From positions 1-22,092 of the forward strand of contig JAOUGY010000014.1 in the NCBI GenBank assembly GCA_029865445.1: a stretch of DNA of 22,092 nucleotides, given 5' to 3'. Each line of letters opens with the position of its first letter. Position 1 is the stretch's first letter. Positions 6,796 through 14,363 of the stretch are shown piece after piece. The position numbers and the translations under genes are program-made. The notes under the pieces were generated by a model. The model ran no database searches. It had not been told where the DNA came from and worked only from the letters and a program-made list of their open reading frames with translations. The DNA is from Acidimicrobiia bacterium. GTDB lineage: Bacteria; Actinomycetota; Acidimicrobiia; Spongiisociales; ZC4RG35.

Positions 6796-7986
6796 ATGGG
6801 AACAGCACTCCTGTCGGACCTCGCCCGGAGAATCGACGAACTCAAGGCGGAAGGCCTGTACAAGACCGAACGGGTCCTGGCAGGACCTCAGAACGCCCGT
6901 ATCGACCTCGAGGACGGAACCTCGGTCTTGAACTTCTGTGCCAACAACTACCTGGGCCTGGCGGGCGACCCGTCGATGGTGGATGCCGCACGGCGGGCCC
7001 TCCTCGAACACGGCTACGGCATGGCATCGGTCCGATTCATCTGCGGCACCCAGACGATCCACAAGACCCTCGAGCACCGCGTGTCGGAGTTCCTCGGAAC
7101 GGAAGACACCATTCTCTACTCGTCGTGTTTCGACGCCAACACCGGACTCTTCGAGACGATCCTCGACGCCGAAGACGCCATCATCTCGGACAGTCTCAAT
7201 CACGCTTCGATCATCGACGGCGTGAGGCTGTGCAAAGCGGCGAGGTTCCGATACGCGAACAACGACATGGGCGAACTCGAAGCCAGGCTCCAGGAAGCGT
7301 CGGGGGCCAGGTACCGGCTCATCGCCACCGACGGGGTGTTCTCGATGGACGGCGTCATCGCCGATCTGGAAACGATCTGTGACCTCGCCGACCGTCACGA
7401 TGCGCTCGTGATGGTCGACGATTCGCATGCCGTCGGGTTTGTCGGACCGGGTGGTCGCGGTACACCCGATTTGACCGGAGTGGGCAACAGGGTCGACATC
7501 GTCACCGGCACGCTGGGGAAGGCCCTCGGCGGTGCATCCGGTGGGTACACATCGGGCCGCGGAGAGATCATCGAGTGGCTCCGACAACGGTCTCGGCCCT
7601 ACCTCTTCTCCAACAGCCTGGCTCCCGTGATCGCAGCCACGACCCTGGCTGCGCTCGACCTGGTCGAGGGATCGACAGAACTCCGCGCCCGGCTGGCAGC
7701 CAACGCCGAGAGATTCCGCTCAGGAATGACCAAAGCCGGGTTCGAGCTCGCCGGTGCCGGCCACCCGATCATTCCGGTGATGATCGGAGACGCCCAGGTC
7801 GCGTCCGACATGGCCGACAGGCTGCTGGCGCTCGGTATCTACGTGATCGCATTTTCCTACCCGGTGGTACCACTGGGCACCGCTCGAATCCGGACGCAGA
7901 TGTCGGCGGCACACACACCCGCCGACATCGACAACGCCATCGACGCATTCATCGCGGTGGGCCGGGAGATGGGAATCGTGTCGTGA
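6796..7986 (+). CDS. kbl: Glycine C-acetyltransferase (2-amino-3-ketobutyrate CoA ligase)
   Basis: A 396-residue PLP enzyme of the alpha-oxoamine synthase family. It cleaves 2-amino-3-ketobutyrate with CoA to glycine and acetyl-CoA, the second step of threonine catabolism. Signatures are LNFCANNYLGLAGDP, GYGMASVRFICGTQTIHK, SDSLNHASIIDG, the aspartate loop VDDSHAVGFVG and the PLP lysine Lys242 in TGTLGKALGG. Length is near that of E. coli Kbl. The close relatives BioF and HemA are less likely because tdh follows directly. The ATG at 6796 is preferred over the GTG at 6790 because of the -10 spacing. The tdh start codon overlaps the end of this gene, so the two are translationally coupled. Confidence 0.93.
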   Translation: MGTALLSDLARRIDELKAEGLYKTERVLAGPQNARIDLEDGTSVLNFCANNYLGLAGDPSMVDAARRALLEHGYGMASVRFICGTQTIHKTLEHRVSEFLGTEDTILYSSCFDANTGLFETILDAEDAIISDSLNHASIIDGVRLCKAARFRYANNDMGELEARLQEASGARYRLIATDGVFSMDGVIADLETICDLADRHDALVMVDDSHAVGFVGPGGRGTPDLTGVGNRVDIVTGTLGKALGGASGGYTSGRGEIIEWLRQRSRPYLFSNSLAPVIAATTLAALDLVEGSTELRARLAANAERFRSGMTKAGFELAGAGHPIIPVMIGDAQVASDMADRLLALGIYVIAFSYPVVPLGTARIRTQMSAAHTPADIDNAIDAFIAVGREMGIVS

Positions 7987-9008
7987 GGGCACTCGTGAAG
8001 GCCGAAGCCGCCCCCGGCCTCTGGATGCGAGACCTCCCCGAACCCGAGGCGGGTCCCGGGAAGGTGAAGATCAAGGTGAAGAAGACTTCCATCTGCGGGA
8101 CCGACCTCCATATCCACGCTTGGGATGCGTGGGCGCAGGCGACGATTCCGGTTCCGATGGTCGTCGGGCACGAGTTCATGGGGGTCATCAGCGAGCTGGG
8201 CGATGGTGTGGAAGGTTTCGATGTCGGCCAGCGCGTCGCAGGAGAAGGTCACGTCACCTGCGGACACTGTCGCAACTGCAAGGGCGGGCGACGCGAGTTC
8301 TGCCACAACCACAAGAGCGTCGGTGTCACCCGACCAGGCGCGTACGCCGAATACCTGGTCATCCCGGCCGAGAACGTGTACCCGATCCCCGACCACATCA
8401 ACGACCGTGTCGCTGCCGTGCTCGACCCATTGGGCAACGCGACCCACACCGCGCTCCGGTTCGACCTCGTCGGCGAGGACGTGATCGTCACCGGCGCCGG
8501 GCCGATCGGCGTGATGGCGACGGCCATCGCCAGGCACATCGGTGCCAGGCACATCGTGGTCACCGACATCAACGAGTACAGGCTGGCGATGGCATCTCGA
8601 CATGGCGCCGACCGGGCGATCGATGTACGCAGCGAGTCGCTTCTCCCCGTCATGGCCGAGCTCGGGATGACAGAGGGATTCGACATCGGTCTGGAGATGT
8701 CTGGGGCCGAGTCGGCTTTCAACCAGCTCCTCGACGTCATGAACCACGGCGGCAAAGTCGCGGCCCTGGGGATTCCCCCCGGGCCGATGACCCTCGATAT
8801 CAACGATGTCATCTTCAAAGGCCTCACGATCCAAGGAATCTACGGGCGGCGAATATTCGAAACCTGGTACAAGATGGCTGCCATGCTCCAGAGCGGCCTC
8901 GACATCGAAGGTGTGGTCACCCACGACTTCGACGTCGCCGATTTCGAAGCCGCATTCGAGGTCGTACGAAGCGGCGAGTGCGGAAAAGTGTTGCTGGAGT
9001 GGGCCTAG
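7983..9008 (+). CDS. tdh: L-threonine 3-dehydrogenase
   Basis: A 341-residue zinc medium-chain dehydrogenase that oxidises L-threonine to 2-amino-3-ketobutyrate with NAD+, supplying the substrate of Kbl. With a GTG start at 7983 the protein has the length of E. coli Tdh, and the metal ligands fall at the same numbers: catalytic Cys38, His63, Glu64; proton relay Thr40 and His43; structural zinc Cys93, Cys96, Cys99, Cys107. The nucleotide motif is VTGAGPIG (about 170-177), and GIYGRRIFETWYKM is a Tdh hallmark. The start lies inside the last codons of kbl (GTGA overlap). The stop is four bases from the convergent beta-glucosidase stop, with no terminator hairpin between them. Confidence 0.95.
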   Translation: MRALVKAEAAPGLWMRDLPEPEAGPGKVKIKVKKTSICGTDLHIHAWDAWAQATIPVPMVVGHEFMGVISELGDGVEGFDVGQRVAGEGHVTCGHCRNCKGGRREFCHNHKSVGVTRPGAYAEYLVIPAENVYPIPDHINDRVAAVLDPLGNATHTALRFDLVGEDVIVTGAGPIGVMATAIARHIGARHIVVTDINEYRLAMASRHGADRAIDVRSESLLPVMAELGMTEGFDIGLEMSGAESAFNQLLDVMNHGGKVAALGIPPGPMTLDINDVIFKGLTIQGIYGRRIFETWYKMAAMLQSGLDIEGVVTHDFDVADFEAAFEVVRSGECGKVLLEWA

Positions 9009-9012
9009 ACAT

Positions 9013-10326
9013 TCACCGCCGCGAAGCGATCACGTCCCGGTACCAGAAGAAGGACGCCTTGGGGATACGCTCGAGCGTTTGCCGGTCGACCCACACCAAT
9101 CCAAACCGCTGGGAAAACCCGGCAACCCATTCCAGGTTGTCCAGCAGACTCCACAGAAAGTAGCCGTCGACCCGCGCCCCTCTGCTGCGGGCCTCGTCGA
9201 CGGCGGCGACGTGCGATGCGAGGTAGGCGATCCGCCGCTCATCGGCCACGACCCCGTGCCGATCAGGTGCGTCCGAGTAGCTCGCGCCGTTCTCGGTGAT
9301 GATGATCGAAGGCGGGTCGTACTCCTCCTGCACCCGCACCAGGAAGTCGGCGAGTGCAGAGGGAACGATCGGCCAACCCATCTCCGTGTGCCCGGGAAGA
9401 GCAGGGTGACCGGGAGCGATTCCGGAATCGTCGACTTCCTCACGGCCTGCGCTCACCTGGAACGCCGTGTAGTAGTTGACCCCAAGGAAGTCGATGGGGG
9501 TGCCAATCGTCTCGATATCTCCAGGTCGAACCCAGTCGGGGTTCCACCGGCCGAGGCGTTCGTAGACCTCCGCCATGTCGGTCGGATAGCCCCTGCCGAA
9601 CACCGGGTCGAAGAACCAGCGGTTGCGGAATCCGTCGAAGTGGACCGATGCTTCGAGGTCTTCGGGACGGTCCGATGCGGCCGAAACGGGACGGCAGTCG
9701 AGGGCAAGACCGACTCTGGCGTCCGCTACCCGCGACCTGATCTCGGCGACCGCACGACCGTGTGACAGCAGGAGGTGATGGGCCGCCCCCAAGCCGTTGT
9801 CCCAACCGGTCACTCCCGGCGCGAGTACACCCTGCTGATATCCCAGCATCGAGGCGACCCACGGTTCGTTGTGGGTGATCCAGTTCGTCACGCGATCACC
9901 GAGAGCATCGGCCACGACGCCGGTGTACTCCGCGAAAGCGTCCACGACCTCCCGATTCACCCATCCACCCCGATCCTGGATGGCCTGGGGCAGATCCCAG
10001 TGATAGAGGGTCACCCACGGCGTGACTCCTGCTCCCAGCAGCTCGTCGATCAACCGGTTGTAGAAGTCCAGGCCCCGAGGTTCCACTCGGCCTCGCCCTT
10101 CCGGAAGGATCCGCGTCCAGGCAATCGAGAAGCGATAGGCGTCCACCCCCAAGTCGGCCATGAGTGCGACGTCCGACCGATAGCGGTGGTAGTGATCACA
10201 AGCGATGACTCCGTCATCGACCATCGGAGAGTCGCGCGCGAAGCGGTCCCAGATCGACTCGCCCTTGCCGTCTTCGATCCCGCCTTCGATTTGATATGCC
10301 GAGGTGCCGACTCCCCAGGTGAACAT
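9013..10326 (-). CDS. Glycoside hydrolase family 1 beta-glucosidase
   Basis: A 437-residue GH1 enzyme, a retaining beta-glycosidase acting on cellobiose-like or aryl beta-glucosides in the cytoplasm (no signal peptide). The N-terminal FTWGVGTSAYQIEGG is the family signature. The acid/base is Glu154 (THNEPW), the nucleophile is Glu345 (IIITENG), and the aglycone-side WSLLDNLEW loop (about 392-400) is intact. I chose the ATG at 10326: TACCCT lies seven bases upstream, and this start places the family motif at the N-terminus. The frame runs on to 10539, but that part overlaps the start of the divergent gene and is not GH1-like. ATG 10347, seven codons longer, is the alternative. No sugar transporter or LacI regulator is adjacent. 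Confidence 0.93.
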   Translation of the reverse strand: MFTWGVGTSAYQIEGGIEDGKGESIWDRFARDSPMVDDGVIACDHYHRYRSDVALMADLGVDAYRFSIAWTRILPEGRGRVEPRGLDFYNRLIDELLGAGVTPWVTLYHWDLPQAIQDRGGWVNREVVDAFAEYTGVVADALGDRVTNWITHNEPWVASMLGYQQGVLAPGVTGWDNGLGAAHHLLLSHGRAVAEIRSRVADARVGLALDCRPVSAASDRPEDLEASVHFDGFRNRWFFDPVFGRGYPTDMAEVYERLGRWNPDWVRPGDIETIGTPIDFLGVNYYTAFQVSAGREEVDDSGIAPGHPALPGHTEMGWPIVPSALADFLVRVQEEYDPPSIIITENGASYSDAPDRHGVVADERRIAYLASHVAAVDEARSRGARVDGYFLWSLLDNLEWVAGFSQRFGLVWVDRQTLERIPKASFFWYRDVIASRR

Positions 10327-10333
10327 CGGATGC

Positions 10334-10339
10334 AGGGTA
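10334..10339 (-). promoter_or_regulatory. Probable -10 hexamer of the beta-glucosidase gene
   Basis: TACCCT on the - strand, seven bases before the ATG at 10326. It is identical in sequence and similar in position to the hexamer before the PAC2 gene. It supports 10326 over 10347 as start, because a start at 10347 would lie upstream of the transcript. Confidence 0.42.
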
Positions 10340-10405
10340 TCGCCCATCCGAAGGACCGAATGCCCTGTCGCGGTGCATCGATCGCAACCACACTTGGGAG
10401 CGGAG

Positions 10406-12772
10406 ATGGCCGAGTACCCACGCGAGTTCGAATTCGATGCGCTGCTGCGCGACGGCGATGTCATCCACTTTCGCCCCATCAGGCCCGAGGACGCTCCCAT
10501 GGAGGCGGCGTTCATCGGTCGCGTTGGTCCCCAGAGCATGTATCAGCGCTTCTTTCAGGCCAAACGAGAGTTGTCGCCCGAAGAGCTCCGCTACTTCACC
10601 ACCGTCGACTACGACGATCGCATGGCGCTCGTCGCTCTGGACGGCGACCGAATGGTGGCCGTCGGACGGTACGACGTCACCCAGGACGAGGCAGGAGGCG
10701 GTTCGCGCACCGCGGAGGTCGCCTTTCTGGTGGAGGATGCCTACCAGGGGCGAGGAATCGGCTCATTGCTGCTCCAACACCTCACGGTCTATGCCCGATT
10801 GATGGAAGTCACCGAATTCGAAGCCTTCGTTCTCGCCGACAACTTCGGGATGATGAGGCTGTTCCGCAGCTCGGGTTATCACGTGGACCGTTCCCTCGAT
10901 GAGGACGTCTTTCGTATCGAGTTCCCGACCCAATACTCACCCGAGGCTCGAGCGGCGGATTGGGAACACGAGCGCAGATCCGTCACGGCGTCCCTCACGC
11001 CACTCTTCTTTCCCCGTCGTGTGGCGATCGTCGGCGCCGAGCAGGTTTCAGATCACCCGGGCGCCCAGTTCCTGCGCAACGTCGTGTTCGGTTCGTACAC
11101 CGGAGTCGTCTATCCGGTGAACCCCGCCCGGGGTTTCGTGCACTCGATCAAGTCGTATCCGTCAATTGCCGACGTGCCCGACGAGATCGATCTCGTGCTC
11201 ATCGCCGTACCTGCGGCCGAGGCCATCGAGGCGGTGGCAGAAGCCGGCAGGCGTGGCGTGCGGGCCGCCATCGTGAGCGCCACCACGACCCTCGACCACG
11301 CCGATTGGGCAGAGCGTCTCCTGAGGACCGCCCGCCGGGCGGGGATGCGCATGCTGGGACCCGATTCGGCCGGTGTCGCCATCACCAACCCGAAGATCAG
11401 CCTGAACGCGCACGTGGGTTCCGGTGCCATCGGAACCGGAAACGTGGGTCTCGCCGCACAGAGTGGAGCCTTGAGCACCGCCCTCCTCAATGATGTCGCC
11501 AGACTTCGCCGTGGGCTGTCGTCGTTCGTGTCGCTCGGGGATGCGGGGGACATCACAGCCAACGACCTCCTCATCTTCTGGGAAGGCGATCCCTACACCG
11601 ACGTGGTCGCCCTCTACGTCGAGTCCTTCGGTAATGCGAGACGCTTCGGCCGCCTGGCTCGGCGCGTGTCCCGCAGCAAGCCGATCGTGGCGGTCCGGGG
11701 AGGACGCAGCGGAGTCGAGGCCGGGGTCGTAGACCACCACGTCGCCACTGAAGCCCTGTTCAGATCGTCCGGCGTGATCCGGGCCGAGACCATGTCAGAG
11801 ATGTTCGACGTGGCTCAGCTTCTCTCGCTTCAGCCGCTGCCGGCCGGGCGCAAGGTCGCCGTGATCGCGGAGGCTCCCGGACCCGGGTCGTTCGCCACCG
11901 GTGCCCTGGAGGCGAACGGACTGGAGGTTCCGTCCGCCATCGCCTTGGCCGATCGCCAACTCGAGAATCCCATCATCGCCCCGGCACGCGAGCACCCAGA
12001 ACTCGCGGCCGCCTGTGCGGCCTCGGCATCCGTCGACTCCATCATCGTGGTCGAAACTCCCGGTGGCGGACCGGAGTCTTTTGGCGCCGGCCCGTTCCCG
12101 ATCCCGACCCTTCTCGTCCGGATGGGCGAACCTCCCAGACCCAAAGACCTGCCCATCTACCCCTACCCGGAACAAGCGGCCCGTGCCCTGGCGGCGGTAG
12201 TCAGATATGCCGCCTGGCGAGCGGCACCGATGGGATCGGTGCCCGAGTTCCCGGATGTGGACCGACCCGGTGCTGCAGCGCTCGTCCGCAAGATCTCGGA
12301 ACGCCTCGGGGACGTGGCCGGGGACGCCAGCTCGGCCGAGATGACGGAGCTGCTGCACCGATTCCACATCACCATGGGCCCGCCCGACGGCGAGAGTGTC
12401 GACGTCGCCATATCCGTGGCCGAAGACCCGCTCTTCGGACCGCTTGTCGAATTCCGTATGTCGGGGCGACTCGCCGAACTGTCTGGCGATCGTTCGTTCC
12501 GAATCAACCCCCTCTCCGACTCCGACGCCGCCGCCATGGTGGAAGAGGTCAGAGCTGCCGAACTCGTCGACCGGGGGGTCGAACATCTGGTCGATCTCAT
12601 TCTCCGCGTGTCGTTCCTCGTCGAGAACACCCCCGAGTTGGTCGAACTCCACCTCGACCCGGTCCACGTTTCACCAGACGGCGCGACGGTCGGGAAGGCC
12701 ACTGCCCGCATCCGGCCACTGCCGGGCGCCTTCTCACCGAGCCGGAAAGATGTCCCTGGTCGTATGCTCTGA
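10406..12772 (+). CDS. GNAT acetyltransferase fused to an ADP-forming acyl-CoA synthetase-like protein
   Basis: A 788-residue fusion resembling bacterial Pat/ACD chimeras, in which a GNAT domain acetylates protein lysines and the synthetase-like part senses CoA esters or nucleotides. GNAT spans about 20-175, with the acetyl-CoA loop QGRGIG at 114-119. A CoA-binding Rossmann domain spans about 198-330 (RRVAIVGAE, YPVNP, MLGPDSAG). Succinyl-CoA-ligase-like domains span about 340-600 (AQSGALS, FVSLGDAGDITANDLL, ALYVESF). The usual ASHTGAL active-site stretch reads VVDHHVAT near 441-448. The C-terminal ATP-grasp domain is only about 150 residues: ELLHRFHI runs almost directly into VAEDPLFGPLVEF, so most of the nucleotide-binding core is missing. 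Catalytic ligase activity is therefore doubtful. ATG 10406 follows GGGAG by five bases. The gene is divergent from the beta-glucosidase and followed by a thioesterase. Confidence 0.82.
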   Translation: MAEYPREFEFDALLRDGDVIHFRPIRPEDAPMEAAFIGRVGPQSMYQRFFQAKRELSPEELRYFTTVDYDDRMALVALDGDRMVAVGRYDVTQDEAGGGSRTAEVAFLVEDAYQGRGIGSLLLQHLTVYARLMEVTEFEAFVLADNFGMMRLFRSSGYHVDRSLDEDVFRIEFPTQYSPEARAADWEHERRSVTASLTPLFFPRRVAIVGAEQVSDHPGAQFLRNVVFGSYTGVVYPVNPARGFVHSIKSYPSIADVPDEIDLVLIAVPAAEAIEAVAEAGRRGVRAAIVSATTTLDHADWAERLLRTARRAGMRMLGPDSAGVAITNPKISLNAHVGSGAIGTGNVGLAAQSGALSTALLNDVARLRRGLSSFVSLGDAGDITANDLLIFWEGDPYTDVVALYVESFGNARRFGRLARRVSRSKPIVAVRGGRSGVEAGVVDHHVATEALFRSSGVIRAETMSEMFDVAQLLSLQPLPAGRKVAVIAEAPGPGSFATGALEANGLEVPSAIALADRQLENPIIAPAREHPELAAACAASASVDSIIVVETPGGGPESFGAGPFPIPTLLVRMGEPPRPKDLPIYPYPEQAARALAAVVRYAAWRAAPMGSVPEFPDVDRPGAAALVRKISERLGDVAGDASSAEMTELLHRFHITMGPPDGESVDVAISVAEDPLFGPLVEFRMSGRLAELSGDRSFRINPLSDSDAAAMVEEVRAAELVDRGVEHLVDLILRVSFLVENTPELVELHLDPVHVSPDGATVGKATARIRPLPGAFSPSRKDVPGRML

Positions 12773-12796
12773 GCCTCCCGGCCCGAAGAGCATTCG

Positions 12797-13603
12797 ATGA
12801 ATCCACCCGACTCCCTGTTCATCGTCGACGGTGACACATTCGTTCCCACGGAACTGACCCGCGGCGGATGGAGCGACGACAGCCAGCACGGCAGCCCGCC
12901 TTCCGGGCTCCTGGCCCGCGCCATAGAGGCCGTTCCCACCGCAGTGCCCATGCAGGTCGTCCGCTTCACGATCGACCTGTTCCGCCCCGTACCACTCACA
13001 CCTCTCACGACCCGCACCATCACCCGGCGAGACGGGCGGCGAATACAGGTCGTGGATGCACTCCTGGTGTCGGGCGACACGCCTGTGGGGAGGGCCACCG
13101 CCCTCAAGATCCGGATCGCCGATCACCTCGACCTGTCCGAGCGAGAGGAAGAACCATGGGAGCAACCTCCGCCGCCCACCGTTGCCCACCCGGTGGAATG
13201 GGACGGTTCGTTCGGAGAAACCCCCAATCTGGTGCGCTTCCACCTCCACGGTGTCGAGATCCGCAGCTTCGACGACAGCTTCCTCTCGTATCGCCCCGGC
13301 GTGTCGTGGTTCCGACTCACGAGTCCGCTGGTGGCAGGCGAGGAACCGTCGCCGTTCGTTCGGCTCGCCACCCTCGCAGACATGTCCAACGGCAACTCAC
13401 AAGCTCTCGATCCACGGATCTGGTTGTACGTGAATCCCGATATCACGCTGTACGCCCATCGACTTCCCGAAGGGGAATGGGTGGGCATGCGTTCCGCCGC
13501 CCATCAGCATGATCACGGGATCGGACTGGCGGATACCAGGGTCTTCGACGAATCGGGACCGATCGGTCGGATCAACCAGTCCCAGTTGATCGATCGGCAT
13601 TGA
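12797..13603 (+). CDS. TesB-like acyl-CoA thioesterase (double hotdog)
   Basis: A 268-residue protein of the acyl-CoA thioesterase II-like group, made of two hotdog repeats. The first repeat contains the GGWSDDSQHGSPPSGLLARAIE helix (about 23-44) and VVRFTIDLFRPVPL (about 54-67). The second contains the WLYVNPDITLYAHRLPEGEW stretch (about 215-234) and the end pattern GLADTRVFDESGPIGRINQSQL. These match actinobacterial thioesterase family proteins that hydrolyse medium- to long-chain acyl-CoA in the cytoplasm. It starts 24 bases after the GNAT fusion gene on the same strand and has only a weak GAAGAG ribosome site, so co-transcription is likely. A hairpin follows the stop. Confidence 0.8.
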   Translation: MNPPDSLFIVDGDTFVPTELTRGGWSDDSQHGSPPSGLLARAIEAVPTAVPMQVVRFTIDLFRPVPLTPLTTRTITRRDGRRIQVVDALLVSGDTPVGRATALKIRIADHLDLSEREEEPWEQPPPPTVAHPVEWDGSFGETPNLVRFHLHGVEIRSFDDSFLSYRPGVSWFRLTSPLVAGEEPSPFVRLATLADMSNGNSQALDPRIWLYVNPDITLYAHRLPEGEWVGMRSAAHQHDHGIGLADTRVFDESGPIGRINQSQLIDRH

Positions 13604-13608
13604 AGGCA

Positions 13609-13629
13609 GGCCGGGGCTGTGCCCCGGCC
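13609..13629 (+). terminator. Hairpin after the thioesterase gene
   Basis: A perfect 9-bp stem ggccggggc / gccccggcc with a TGT loop, six bases past the stop. There is no T-run after it, so it may act as a weak terminator or as a 3'-end stabiliser. Confidence 0.5.
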
Positions 13630-13637
13630 GTCAGCAA

Positions 13638-13661
13638 GTCATCGAGTCATCGAGTCATCGA
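13638..13661. repeat. 8-bp tandem repeat GTCATCGA, three copies
   Basis: Three exact direct copies (13638-13645, 13646-13653, 13654-13661), followed by a partial gtcg. It lies just before the heptamer array. Confidence 0.85.
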
Positions 13662-13665
13662 GTCG

Positions 13666-13830
13666 CTTTGCCTGTTGCCTGTTGCTCGTTGCTTGTTGCT
13701 CGTTGCTTGTTGCTCGTTGCTCGTTGCTCGTTGCTCGTTGCTTGTTGCTCGTTGCTCGTTGCTCGTTGCCTGTTGCCTGTTGCTTGTTGCTCGTTGCTTG
13801 TTGCTTTTTGCTTGTTGCTCGTTGCTTGTT
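13666..13830. repeat. 7-bp tandem repeat YGTTGCY, about 23 copies, no A on + strand
   Basis: A continuous phase-7 array of variants of cgttgct, tgttgct and tgttgcc from 13666 to about 13830. Only Y positions vary, apart from ctttgcc at the start and ttttgct near the end. The + strand contains no adenine over the whole array. The region 13604-14018 has no convincing gene. Frames through the array give Leu/Cys/Val-rich or ATSNEQ-like repeats that are products of the repeat itself. Arrays of this type are prone to copy-number change. Confidence 0.93.
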
Positions 13831-13984
13831 GAGGGGACCGGTCGTCGGGCCTCAGAATCCCCGGAACTACGGGCCCAGGCGGGCGGGCGGCCTGTATGCT
13901 CTCGCCCGACATCTCAAGGGATGTAGCCGGGTACGTGCTCTCGCCAAACCGACGATGTGACACGACTCGTGCGTGTTGCATGGT

Positions 13985-14001
13985 GCCGCCAGGAGGGCGG
14001 C
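13985..14001 (+). promoter_or_regulatory. Leader hairpin presenting AGGAG in its loop
   Basis: gccgcc (13985-13990) pairs with ggcggc (13996-14001), and the loop is AGGAG. It lies 17 bases upstream of the RRM gene start, just before the true SD (caggag). It could be a thermosensor-like or ribosome stand-by element, or chance in GC-rich DNA. Confidence 0.3.
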
Positions 14002-14018
14002 TGGGCTCAGGAGCACAT

Positions 14019-14360
14019 ATGAACATCTATGTCGGGAATCTTCCCTTCCGGTTCTCTGATGAGGACTTGGCTGCGCTGTTCCGGCGCCACGGGGAAGTCG
14101 AGTCGGCATCCATCATCATGGACCGCGACTCGGGTCGATCGCGAGGCTTCGGTTTCGTGACGATGCCCAACGACGACGAGGCACGAAACGCCATCAGCGA
14201 ACTTGACGGCGCGGACAACGCCGGACGGCGACTCACCGTGAACGAGGCGCGTCCTCGCACGGAGCGCCCCCGCGGCGGTGGAGATCGCGGAGACCGCGGT
14301 GGTGACCGCGGCCGCGGTGGCCGTTCCTACGACAACCGGGACCGCGACCGGAGGTACTGA
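14019..14360 (+). CDS. RRM-domain RNA-binding protein with RG-rich tail
   Basis: A 113-residue single-RRM protein like the glycine-rich RNA-binding proteins of cyanobacteria and some actinobacteria, which bind single-stranded RNA and are often cold-inducible. RNP2 is IYVGNL (3-8) and RNP1 is RGFGFVTM (about 43-50), with the central aromatic residues kept. Residues about 80-113 form an Arg/Gly/Asp-rich tail with RGG-type repeats (GDRGDRGGDRGRGG). The ATG at 14019 follows AGGAG by five bases. The longer frame from 13896 lacks a ribosome site. The IF-1-like gene begins three bases after the stop, and its SD (GGAGG) lies inside the last codons here, so the two are probably coupled. Confidence 0.9.
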   Translation: MNIYVGNLPFRFSDEDLAALFRRHGEVESASIIMDRDSGRSRGFGFVTMPNDDEARNAISELDGADNAGRRLTVNEARPRTERPRGGGDRGDRGGDRGRGGRSYDNRDRDRRY

Positions 14361-14363
14361 TCC

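Noticed and set aside
10327..10539. Longer beta-glucosidase start (10347 or 10539)
   Set aside because: The GH1 N-terminal motif starts at 10326. The 10539 extension overlaps the divergent GNAT fusion gene, and the -10-like TACCCT lies between 10326 and 10347.
13638..13830. Possible CRISPR array
   Set aside because: Units are 7-8 bp and directly adjacent, with no spacers of constant length and no cas genes in the window.
13600..14026. Open frames through the repeat array (Leu/Cys/Val-rich on +, ATSNEQ-like on -)
   Set aside because: They exist because the 7-bp unit has no stop in those frames. They have no ribosome site and no content beyond the repeat.
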